Source of the DNA: Dehalococcoidales bacterium | GTDB lineage: Bacteria > Chloroflexota > Dehalococcoidia > Dehalococcoidales > RBG-16-60-22 | Length of the DNA: 5,882 bases | NCBI GenBank assembly: GCA_030615475.1 | Contig: JAUWZF010000078.1 | Coordinates: forward strand, 1 to 5,882 | Direction: 5' to 3' | Shown: positions 1 through 5,093 of the stretch, one piece after another | Numbering within the stretch: position 1 is the first letter of the stretch | Layout: each line of letters starts with the position of its first letter | Position numbers and translations under genes: made by a program | The notes under the pieces: model-generated | Told to the model about the DNA's origin: nothing | The model's database searches: none | Seen by the model: only the letters and a program-made list of their open reading frames with translations

Positions 1-23
1 AATAATAGTCCGGCGCCACCCGT

Positions 24-536
24 TTATTCGGTAACTGATGCACCCTCCAGGGAAAGCAGGAATCTCTTTGTCGCAATCCCCCCGCTGAACCCCCCGAGTC
101 CGCCGTCAGACGCCAGCACGCGGTGACAGGGAATGATAACGGGGAGCGGGTTCATGCCCAGCGCCTGCCCGACGGCACGTGCTGCTTTCGGCTTCCCGAT
201 TTGCCCGGCCACCCATGAATAGCTGCGCGTCTCGCCGTAGGGGATAAGCCTGGCTGCCTGCCATACCCGGCGCTGAAAAGGCGTGGCCCCGGAGAGGTCC
301 AGCCTGTCCGTAAAGTCCACGCTATGGCCGGAAAAGTAAGCCATGAAACGCCTGATTACGTCTTCGAAACGGCGCGGTGATATAGCGGCGCGGTTCAGGC
401 TGTTTCCCAGTAAACGGCAGGCTTCCTGCTCCGAACTTTGAGGCAACGTGGCACGCAGCAACCCTGTGGTTGAGCCCAGGAGTCCCACCCAGCCGGCATT
501 GGTATGAAAGACAGTGTAAAACAATTCTTGAGTCAT
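24..536 (-). CDS. ogt: Methylated-DNA--[protein]-cysteine S-methyltransferase (Ogt/AGT type)
   Basis: Suicide DNA-repair protein that moves the alkyl group from O6-alkylguanine (and O4-alkylthymine) in DNA onto its own cysteine. The 170-residue length matches stand-alone Ogt/AGT proteins. The C-terminal half is the DNA-binding and catalytic domain: TPFQRRVWQA at about 85-94, IPYGETRSY at 98-106, the minor-groove recognition helix around RAVGQALG at 120-127, and the active site PCHRV at 136-140 with C137 as acceptor, followed by GGLGGFSGG. The N-terminal half (1-80) is the usual poorly conserved domain. It is last in a four-gene minus-strand run, 15 bp after the 84-residue membrane protein gene. 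The ATG at 536 has no Shine-Dalgarno sequence. Instead a hairpin covers the region just upstream, so translation may depend on ribosomes arriving from the gene before it. The family call is secure; the precise start is less so. Confidence 0.96.
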   Translation of the reverse strand: MTQELFYTVFHTNAGWVGLLGSTTGLLRATLPQSSEQEACRLLGNSLNRAAISPRRFEDVIRRFMAYFSGHSVDFTDRLDLSGATPFQRRVWQAARLIPYGETRSYSWVAGQIGKPKAARAVGQALGMNPLPVIIPCHRVLASDGGLGGFSGGIATKRFLLSLEGASVTE

Positions 537-541
537 ACTAT

Positions 542-565
542 CGGGAGGACTTTAAGACCTGCCCG
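542..565 (-). promoter_or_regulatory. Hairpin over the upstream stop codon, just before the ogt start
   Basis: Read on the minus strand, CGGGCAGG and CCTCCCG pair over seven base pairs with one bulged C and a nine-base loop. The loop contains the TAA stop of the 84-residue gene, and the 3' arm ends five bases before the ogt ATG. No T-run follows, so it does not look like an intrinsic terminator. It occupies the place where a Shine-Dalgarno sequence would be expected. A role in translational coupling is my inference. Confidence 0.35.
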
Positions 566-806
566 CCACGCGCCGCTGGTAAAGGGCACCGACGACTATC
601 AGGATTATACCGAGAAGGATGCTGACGACAATCTTGATGAGTTGAGGGAATTCCATGCTCAGGAAATAGGCATAGGTAAATATCCCCGATATGATAGCCA
701 CTCCATAGCATACAAAATGGGACTTGAGCGACTTTACTTTAATTGTCCGGAAAATAACCCAGCCAAGGAAAGCAAGTATCGCCAGCACTGCCACAGCTAC
801 TGACAT
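552..806 (-). CDS. Small three-helix membrane protein, unknown function
   Basis: I do not recognise this 84-residue protein. It is almost entirely hydrophobic and shows three likely membrane helices: about residues 2-20, 31-51 and 57-78. Charged turns (RTIKVKSLKSH) lie between helices 1 and 2, and a basic tail (QRRVAGRS) follows helix 3. The basic residues after helices 1 and 3 suggest those ends face the cytoplasm. The start at 806 is well supported: GGGGTGG lies six bases upstream, inside the last codons of the preceding 58-residue gene, whose stop is only three bases before this ATG. The two genes are therefore very likely translationally coupled and may make partners of one membrane complex. 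An overlapping plus-strand reading frame is a shadow without matching features. Confidence 0.75.
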   Translation of the reverse strand: MSVAVAVLAILAFLGWVIFRTIKVKSLKSHFVCYGVAIISGIFTYAYFLSMEFPQLIKIVVSILLGIILIVVGALYQRRVAGRS

Positions 807-809
807 CGA

Positions 810-986
810 TTACCACCCCAATCCTTCAAAGTATTTACCCAAAAAGGTAAAAAATCCTACCGTTAATAGCAACGAACCTAACTTGCCGATTTCGGAGAGG
901 TACTTGACATACTCCGCCGCCAGATAACCGACCCCGGCGATGCAGAACAGAATACCGAATCCGTATAATACATATTCAAGCTTCAT
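810..986 (-). CDS. 58-residue two-helix membrane protein, unknown function
   Basis: This short gene fills what would otherwise be a 200-base gap. It begins with ATG at 986-984 (MKLEYVLYGF) and ends KYFEGLGW before a TAA at 812-810. Two hydrophobic segments are visible, about residues 5-25 (including GILFCIAGVGYLA) and 35-51 (LGSLLLTVGFFTFLG), separated by a polar link (EYVKYLSEIGK). It lies 21 bp after the stop of the 170-residue membrane protein gene and 3 bp before the start of the 84-residue one, and its last codons supply the ribosome-binding site of that gene. The site ahead of its own ATG is weak (GAAAG, about three bases away). The tight spacing and membrane-like composition argue that it is real. 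I cannot assign a family. Confidence 0.7.
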   Translation of the reverse strand: MKLEYVLYGFGILFCIAGVGYLAAEYVKYLSEIGKLGSLLLTVGFFTFLGKYFEGLGW

Positions 987-1007
987 ATTTCTTTCAGCCT
1001 TTTACTA

Positions 1008-1520
1008 TTATCTCGGTGGAGCCGGCACGACCTTTATCGGAAAGTCACTGGACCTTACATAGACGACAAACCGGCGTTCTATTTCGCCTCTTTTTATAGA
1101 CAGGGTAAATTCATACCCCTGTTCTGGAGAAACATCATCCGGTATGATTTCCGCAGTATCCACAACCCACTCTACCTGCTCTTTATCAAACGAACCTACC
1201 GATATCGACTGTACCAGTACATCGCTTACTTTTTCCAGGTCATGCCACACCGATACTTCAATATCAGCCTTATAGCTTGAAAACCGCCGATTATCCACCT
1301 CGTACTGAAAGCTAGCTTTTCCACCCCACTCAACATCTAACGGCCAGTCCCTGCCCCCTCGCTGCCAGTAGTCAGCCTCGATCTTCTGCTCATTTTCCCC
1401 GGCTTTGATAATAAGGGTATCATAGACGCCTATATAACCATCGAAGACAAAGATGAGGATAATCCCCAGAAAACAGGCCAGAGCCAGATACAGGTATAAA
1501 ATTTTATGTTTGACTGCCAT
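1008..1520 (-). CDS. Membrane-anchored extracytoplasmic protein, unknown function
   Basis: A 170-residue protein I do not recognise. A single N-terminal membrane helix (about residues 7-27) follows a short basic start (MAVKHK), so the rest should be outside the membrane, held by an uncleaved signal anchor. Residues 35-170 alternate charged and beta-strand-like stretches (ASFQYEVD, ADIEVSVW, YEFTLSIKRG, RRFVVYVRS), which suggests a beta-sandwich domain; that is inference from pattern only. The tail is proline-rich (PIKVVPAPPR). C16 sits within the hydrophobic core, but the preceding residues and the continuing helix do not fit a lipobox. It is first in the run with two tiny membrane proteins and ogt, directly behind a near-consensus promoter. 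Its start at 1520 has AGGGA 11 bases upstream. Confidence 0.8.
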   Translation of the reverse strand: MAVKHKILYLYLALACFLGIILIFVFDGYIGVYDTLIIKAGENEQKIEADYWQRGGRDWPLDVEWGGKASFQYEVDNRRFSSYKADIEVSVWHDLEKVSDVLVQSISVGSFDKEQVEWVVDTAEIIPDDVSPEQGYEFTLSIKRGEIERRFVVYVRSSDFPIKVVPAPPR

Positions 1521-1544
1521 ATAGTTTATCGTCCCTGTTATTAC

Positions 1545-1572
1545 AGTATATACCTTATGCTTTGACTGTCAA
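1545..1572 (-). promoter_or_regulatory. Sigma70-type promoter for the membrane-module/ogt operon
   Basis: On the minus strand TTGACA (1572-1567, perfect -35) is followed after 16 bases by TATACT (1550-1545, one mismatch from the -10 consensus). Transcription would start near 1538, leaving a leader of roughly 18 bases before the ATG at 1520. It lies in the 58-bp gap after hpf, so the downstream genes can be expressed independently of the comF-hpf unit. No terminator is visible in the gap, so read-through from hpf is also possible. Confidence 0.75.
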
Positions 1573-1578
1573 CACCGC

Positions 1579-2127
1579 TTACCGTAACTCCGGCTCGATG
1601 AGGCCGTAATTACCGTCATTCCGCCGGTATAAAAGCCGCACCTCTCCGGCATCAGCGTCGAAGAACAGGAAGAAGTTGTGGCCGAGCTGTTCCATTTGCT
1701 CGATTGCCTCTTCTAGGGGCATCGGCTCGATGACGAAACGCTTGGTCTTGACCACCTTCCTCTCCGGTTCCGGCCGTTCCGTCTGGCTGAATTTACCCCT
1801 GGCCAGCGGGTTGCCCCTGCCCCTGTCATAGAGCTTGCCCTTGTGCCGTTCAAGCTGCCGGCTCACGATGGCGACAACCCTGTCAACGGCCTTGTACAGG
1901 TCTTCTGCCCTCTCTTCGCCATGAAAGACAGCCCCGCCGACACCGCTGCTGACGGTTACCCGCACCAGATAGCGTTCCTGCGGTGACTTTGTTTTTTCCT
2001 CGGAAACTTCCACTTTAGCGTCGATAATATCGGGCAGGTGTTTATTGAGTTTATTCAGCTTACGCTCAACGTAGCGCTGCGCTTCCGGCGTTATCTCTAT
2101 ATTGGTCCCGGCTATCTGCAGTTCCAT
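1579..2127 (-). CDS. hpf: Ribosome hibernation-promoting factor, long form
   Basis: Binds the 30S decoding region and dimerises 70S ribosomes into inactive 100S particles during starvation, protecting them from damage and blocking initiation. At 182 residues it is the long, two-domain form. Residues 1-100 are the S30AE domain, with the typical start MELQIAGTNIEITPEAQRYV and a basic second helix (VVAIVSRQLERHKGKL). A charged linker spans 101-127. Residues 128-180 are the C-terminal dimerisation domain with its hallmark MPLEEAIEQMEQLGHNFFLF and the closing YRRNDGNYGLIEP. AGGAG lies nine bases before the ATG. It follows comF by 39 bp, the same neighbour relation seen in many Gram-positive and related genomes. 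It should be made from the 3168-3197 promoter and possibly others upstream. Confidence 0.97.
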   Translation of the reverse strand: MELQIAGTNIEITPEAQRYVERKLNKLNKHLPDIIDAKVEVSEEKTKSPQERYLVRVTVSSGVGGAVFHGEERAEDLYKAVDRVVAIVSRQLERHKGKLYDRGRGNPLARGKFSQTERPEPERKVVKTKRFVIEPMPLEEAIEQMEQLGHNFFLFFDADAGEVRLLYRRNDGNYGLIEPELR

Positions 2128-2166
2128 CTTTGCACGCTCCTGATAGTAACGTTTTACCGTGTCCTT

Positions 2167-2883
2167 TTACAGTTCCAGGGCTATTACCAGCCCCCACACT
2201 GCGGCGGCCCCGGCGGACTTCAGCACCCCGGCGCAGGTGTTGAGAGTAGCCCCGGATGTAGATACATCATCCACCAGGATAACCTCCTTACCCTGCAACT
2301 GGCCGTCGCGGCAGGCGAAGGCGTCGGCAACATTATCATGCCGCTCGCCGACACTGGCCGACCTTGCCTGAGGCAACGCGTAGCTGTGGCGAACGAGGCA
2401 ATCATCCACCACCGGCAGACCGCCGAGCCTGCCCAACTCCCGGGCCAGCAGGGCGGTCTGATTGTAGCCGCGCTCCCGGTATCTTTTCCGGTGCAGCGGC
2501 ACCGGCACCAGTACGTTACCCGGCACCGGGTTCTCCATAAGATAGTCGTGTATCAATTCAGCCAGGGGGGTCGCCAGCGCTCTGAGGTTCCGGTACTTCA
2601 ACTCGTGAATAGCCCGGCGTATTACGCCATCGAATAAGAATGGGGAACGAATACCGTCTATCTCGGCCGGCCCGTCGGCGCATCCGGGGCAAAGTTCCCC
2701 CTGAGATTGGGGGCGTCCGCATCCGGGACAAATCGGAGGGAGAATTACCGATAGCATCCGGCGGCATGAGCCGCAGATATAGTCACCTTCCCTGCCACAG
2801 CCGATACACCACCGTGGGAAAAGCAGGTCAAGTGCTACCCTCTTGAATTTGGTTAACGGAGGAAGCACATTTGCCATCCGCAA
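2167..2883 (-). CDS. comF: ComF family protein (phosphoribosyltransferase fold with zinc finger)
   Basis: ComF/GntX-type protein, linked to DNA uptake in competent bacteria and to processing of imported single-stranded DNA; the exact reaction is not established for most members. Residues 26-68 carry a cysteine-rich zinc-binding region of CxxC pairs (C26/C29, C37/C40, C52/C55, C65/C68). The phosphoribosyltransferase core follows: VPVPLHRKRYRERGYNQ at 126-142, PQARS around 171-175, RHDNVADAF at 181-189 and the PRPP-binding loop VILVDDVSTSGAT at 201-213. The 238-residue length is normal. The start is uncertain: the longest form begins with TTG at 2883, and an ATG two codons on (2877) gives 236 residues. 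Neither has a well-spaced ribosome-binding site; GAGGGGG lies about 19 bases before the TTG. No other competence gene is in view. Confidence 0.93.
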   Translation of the reverse strand: MRMANVLPPLTKFKRVALDLLFPRWCIGCGREGDYICGSCRRMLSVILPPICPGCGRPQSQGELCPGCADGPAEIDGIRSPFLFDGVIRRAIHELKYRNLRALATPLAELIHDYLMENPVPGNVLVPVPLHRKRYRERGYNQTALLARELGRLGGLPVVDDCLVRHSYALPQARSASVGERHDNVADAFACRDGQLQGKEVILVDDVSTSGATLNTCAGVLKSAGAAAVWGLVIALEL

Positions 2884-2913
2884 TTTGCTATTGTAAAGGT
2901 GACCCCCTCAATC

Positions 2914-3126
2914 TTATCGGGAGCGGGTGTTGTGCATTGAGCCGTTCATGATAGGCTCGTATATATAGACATCACCATTCCTGATTTTAAGGTTGTAGCC
3001 GCAATCAGGATTAGTACAAACCCAGGCTTTAAACTGGATAGATGCCCCCTGACTGCCGAAATCGGATAGGGGCACAAGGTCGCCGGAATTGCATTTTTGA
3101 CACTTGGGGAAATTAAACTGTTCCAT
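2914..3126 (-). CDS. Small zinc-ribbon protein, unknown function
   Basis: A 70-residue protein beginning MEQFNFPKCQKC. C9-x2-C12 and C37-x4-C42 form a four-cysteine pattern typical of a zinc ribbon, with WVCTNPDCGYNLKI resembling the second knuckle of many zinc-ribbon proteins. I do not know a specific function; nucleic-acid or protein binding is possible. I chose the ATG at 3126 although the frame stays open to 3303. AGGAGG (3137-3132) lies five bases before it, the cysteine pattern begins at once, and the longer version would run through a good promoter and a terminator hairpin and has a low-quality N-terminus. It is the first gene of the unit with comF (30 bp downstream) and hpf. Confidence 0.8.
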   Translation of the reverse strand: MEQFNFPKCQKCNSGDLVPLSDFGSQGASIQFKAWVCTNPDCGYNLKIRNGDVYIYEPIMNGSMHNTRSR

Positions 3127-3131
3127 GGGGT

Positions 3132-3137
3132 CCTCCT
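3132..3137 (-). promoter_or_regulatory. Ribosome-binding site that fixes the zinc-ribbon start
   Basis: A perfect AGGAGG on the minus strand, five bases before the ATG at 3126. Together with the promoter and terminator upstream it decides against the longer 129-codon reading that would start at 3303. Confidence 0.8.
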
Positions 3138-3167
3138 CCCAACCGAAAATATAGATTAAACCATATA

Positions 3168-3197
3168 AGTATACCCTAAAATTGCCGCGGTTGACAA
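3168..3197 (-). promoter_or_regulatory. Sigma70-type promoter for zinc ribbon-comF-hpf
   Basis: On the minus strand TTGTCA (3197-3192, one mismatch from consensus) and TATACT (3173-3168, one mismatch) are 18 bases apart. The predicted start of transcription is near 3161, giving a leader of about 35 bases that contains the strong ribosome-binding site. It lies between the terminator of the response-regulator gene and the zinc-ribbon ATG, as expected for a new transcription unit. Confidence 0.75.
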
Positions 3198-3244
3198 GAG
3201 GCCTGCTGTACGGTTCTGAATATTCTCGATTAAATATTTTACCT

Positions 3245-3292
3245 GGGTAACAAACACAGAAAAGGGGCGGTACTCGAAGTACCCACCCCTTT
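3245..3292 (-). terminator. Intrinsic terminator of the HD-GYP response-regulator gene
   Basis: Read on the minus strand, an outer stem AAAGGGG/CCCCTTT (3292-3286 with 3267-3261) encloses an inner stem GGTACT/AGTACC (3283-3278 with 3274-3269) with a three-base loop and a small internal bulge. It runs directly into a T-rich tract (TTTTCTGTGTTTGTT). It lies about 50 bases after the stop codon at 3342. This is the clearest terminator in the window and separates the response regulator from the zinc-ribbon unit. Confidence 0.85.
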
Positions 3293-3341
3293 ATGTTAAC
3301 CAAGCTCAGGCTGTTCCGGGTGCGGCCAGCCAGGAAAACCG

Positions 3342-4364
3342 TTAGTTCACATACCGACTCTGTAGCTGCTGTTGCCGGATAGTACTGATGAGTACATTGG
3401 CCACGATGGGGTCGAACTGGGAGCCGCTATACCACAGCATTTCCTCTATCGCGTCCAGCTTGGACAGCGCTCGCCGGTAAGGGCGGTCGGAAGTCATGGC
3501 CTGATAAGCATCAGCCACCGCCACAATCCTGGCACCTAGATGGATATCCTTGCCGCGGACTGCCTGGTCCAGCCCACCGCCGTCATAATGGTCATGGTGG
3601 TGCGATATGATTTCGACCACACTATCATTGACGAACGGTTTGACGAGGCTGGGGCCGATAATGGCATGGGTCATGATGTGACGATACTCACTGGATGTCA
3701 GTTCACTGGGCTTGTTGAGAATGTCCGGGTCTACGGCTATTTTACCGACGTCATGGAGCAGGGCCGCCCAGTGCAGGTCTTCCAGTTCCTGCGGAGAGAG
3801 TTTCATTTGCTTGCCTATAGCCGCAGCAATCTCGGTCACCTCCTGGGAATGACCTCTGGTATAGTTATCACAGTCCTCCAGGGTATTAACGAGGGTCTCG
3901 ATAGCGCCGAGGAAAAGCTTCCTGAGTTCTAACTGCTTACCTGCTTTCTTGCCCATATCCTGAAAATAACGCTGTATCTCAAGCACCACCCGGCGTTTAT
4001 CCAGAGTTCCATTGATACTCTGCAGGACCTGCTCGAACCGAAACGGCTTGCTGATGTAGTCCTGCGCGCCGTCCTTGATACACTGTGCGATTACCTTATT
4101 ATCGGTCACGCCGCTGGCCATGATGACAGCCGTTTCCGGGAAACGCGACGTGATATCCGGCAATACCTCGCTGCCCAGCCTGCCGGGCATATTTATATCC
4201 AGAATGACAAGGTCGGACGGATTGACCTGTAACTTCGCTAAAGCCTGCTCACCATTCTCAGCTTCATCGCAGAGATATCCGCGCATCTCCAGGCCTTTCG
4301 TCAGAATACACCTGATAGCTTCCTCATCATCAACCAGCAGTATGCTTTCTTTCGGAATAGTCAT
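3342..4364 (-). CDS. Response regulator: receiver plus HD-GYP domain
   Basis: Two-component output protein of 340 residues. The receiver domain (about 6-122) is complete: acidic pocket D12/D13, phospho-acceptor D56 (ILDINMPG), S84 and K106 (SKPF). A linker helix (123-150) leads to an HD-GYP domain (151-335), a family that usually hydrolyses cyclic di-GMP. Metal-site residues are present: H172 (TRGHS), H204-D205 (HDVGKI), H233, H256-H257 and D285 in LGARIVAVADAYQAMTSDRPYR. However, the signature HHExxDGxGYP reads HHDHYDGGGLD at 256-266: Glu becomes Asp, and Tyr-Pro becomes Leu-Asp. The phosphodiesterase activity or its partner binding may therefore differ. No histidine kinase is nearby, so it is an orphan. 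AGGAGG lies six bases before the ATG at 4364. A terminator follows, so it is probably a single-gene transcript. Confidence 0.95.
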   Translation of the reverse strand: MTIPKESILLVDDEEAIRCILTKGLEMRGYLCDEAENGEQALAKLQVNPSDLVILDINMPGRLGSEVLPDITSRFPETAVIMASGVTDNKVIAQCIKDGAQDYISKPFRFEQVLQSINGTLDKRRVVLEIQRYFQDMGKKAGKQLELRKLFLGAIETLVNTLEDCDNYTRGHSQEVTEIAAAIGKQMKLSPQELEDLHWAALLHDVGKIAVDPDILNKPSELTSSEYRHIMTHAIIGPSLVKPFVNDSVVEIISHHHDHYDGGGLDQAVRGKDIHLGARIVAVADAYQAMTSDRPYRRALSKLDAIEEMLWYSGSQFDPIVANVLISTIRQQQLQSRYVN

Positions 4365-4387
4365 CTTACCCCTCCTGGCACTTCACT

Positions 4388-4411
4388 CTTTTACCACGTT
4401 TATTGTAAAAG
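4388..4411. repeat. Seven-base inverted repeat upstream of the response regulator
   Basis: CTTTTAC (4388-4394) and GTAAAAG (4405-4411) are perfect inverted copies separated by ten bases, 24 bases before the response-regulator ATG. The right arm overlaps a possible -10 element. It could be an operator or a leader hairpin. Confidence 0.4.
4402..4407 (-). promoter_or_regulatory. Possible -10 element for the response-regulator gene
   Basis: TACAAT on the minus strand differs from the -10 consensus at one base and would place the transcript start near 4395, about 31 bases before the ATG. The -35 region is poor (TATCTT or ATCTTG at 16-17 bases spacing), so either an activator or another sigma factor is needed, or this is chance. 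The rest of the 142-base gap (4365-4506) is AT-rich, and I see no terminator for thpR in it. Confidence 0.3.
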
Positions 4412-4506
4412 GTGGAAGCTAAACAAGATATTAATTTCAATCGCCACCGAATAAACATTTAGTAAAGATTTTAGTATCAGAGGGAATCTAAGAGGGGCGT
4501 CAGTAT

Positions 4507-5085
4507 CTATTTCAACACTACCGAGCTTATCCGACTGTAAACAGGGCCTTCTTTAGTCAGCTGGCTCTTTATCAGGTGAACGGATGCCACGTTCATTCTA
4601 TAATCGACCTCAAGGCGCGTGCCCTCGATAAGTCGGCCGAGGTCCTCCCGTTCGTACGGCGTGGCCCGGTCGCGGACACGTGCCAGGGTAAGATGGGGCA
4701 TAAAAGAGCGCGACTCCGCGGCAAATCCCAGGGGAATGAGACCGGTTTCGATACGTTTTTGAAGCTGGGCGAGCTTTTCGACCTCTCCGGTCAGTCCCAC
4801 CCAGACCACCTGGACACGCCTCGGGTTGGGGAAAACGCCAAGTCCGCTCATCTCAATTTGGAACGGGTGCAGACCGCGGACAGCCTCTTCCATTGCCGCA
4901 GTTATCTTACCGGTCATGTTTATATCGATGTCGCCGAGGAACTTGAGCGTGAGGTGAATACTGTTCGGGTCGACCCACCTTACCGGCGTCCGACTCCCAG
5001 ATTTCAGCCCGCTCTGAAGTCGGGTGAGCGCCTGCTTTATTTCCCCGGAGAGTTCGATAGCAATAAACGAGCGTATCTTTTCCAT
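4507..5085 (-). CDS. thpR: RNA 2',3'-cyclic phosphodiesterase (2H family, LigT/ThpR)
   Basis: Opens 2',3'-cyclic phosphate ends of RNA to 2'-phosphates; family members were first described as 2'-5' RNA ligases acting on tRNA halves. The 192-residue protein has the two H-x-T-x motifs that define the 2H superfamily: H44-L-T-L (SIHLTLKFLG) and H131-L-T-L (FMPHLTLARV), about 87 residues apart as expected. The N-terminal RSFIAIEL and the central GLGVFPNPRRVQVVWVGL are typical of the bacterial ThpR group. It begins 8 bp after the amidohydrolase stop with only a weak ribosome-binding site (TCTGGA), so it is probably translated in coupling with it. No functional link between the two is evident. Cytoplasmic. 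Confidence 0.95.
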   Translation of the reverse strand: MEKIRSFIAIELSGEIKQALTRLQSGLKSGSRTPVRWVDPNSIHLTLKFLGDIDINMTGKITAAMEEAVRGLHPFQIEMSGLGVFPNPRRVQVVWVGLTGEVEKLAQLQKRIETGLIPLGFAAESRSFMPHLTLARVRDRATPYEREDLGRLIEGTRLEVDYRMNVASVHLIKSQLTKEGPVYSRISSVVLK

Positions 5086-5093
5086 AGTCCAGA

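Noticed and set aside
1..23. GGCGCC-containing sequence after the ogt stop as terminator
   Set aside because: No convincing stem with a following T-run can be built within the window.
504..803. Plus-strand 99-codon frame opposite the 84-residue membrane protein
   Set aside because: The minus-strand reading gives clean membrane helices, coupled spacing and a ribosome-binding site; the plus reading has none of these.
1008..1520. Possible lipoprotein signal (cysteine at residue 16)
   Set aside because: The residues before C16 (ALA) do not fit the lipobox and the hydrophobic helix continues past it, so a signal anchor fits better.
2038..2637. 199-codon plus-strand frame antisense to comF and hpf
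   Set aside because: It is a frame shadow. It lacks recognisable motifs, overlaps two confidently identified genes and has no ribosome-binding site or promoter.
3191..3224. Plus-strand TTGACA that might be a divergent promoter
   Set aside because: No acceptable -10 lies 16-18 bases downstream and no plus-strand gene follows.
4441..4506. Possible terminator after thpR (AGATT/AATCT pair)
   Set aside because: Only five AT-rich pairs with a 14-base loop and no T-run; too weak to call.
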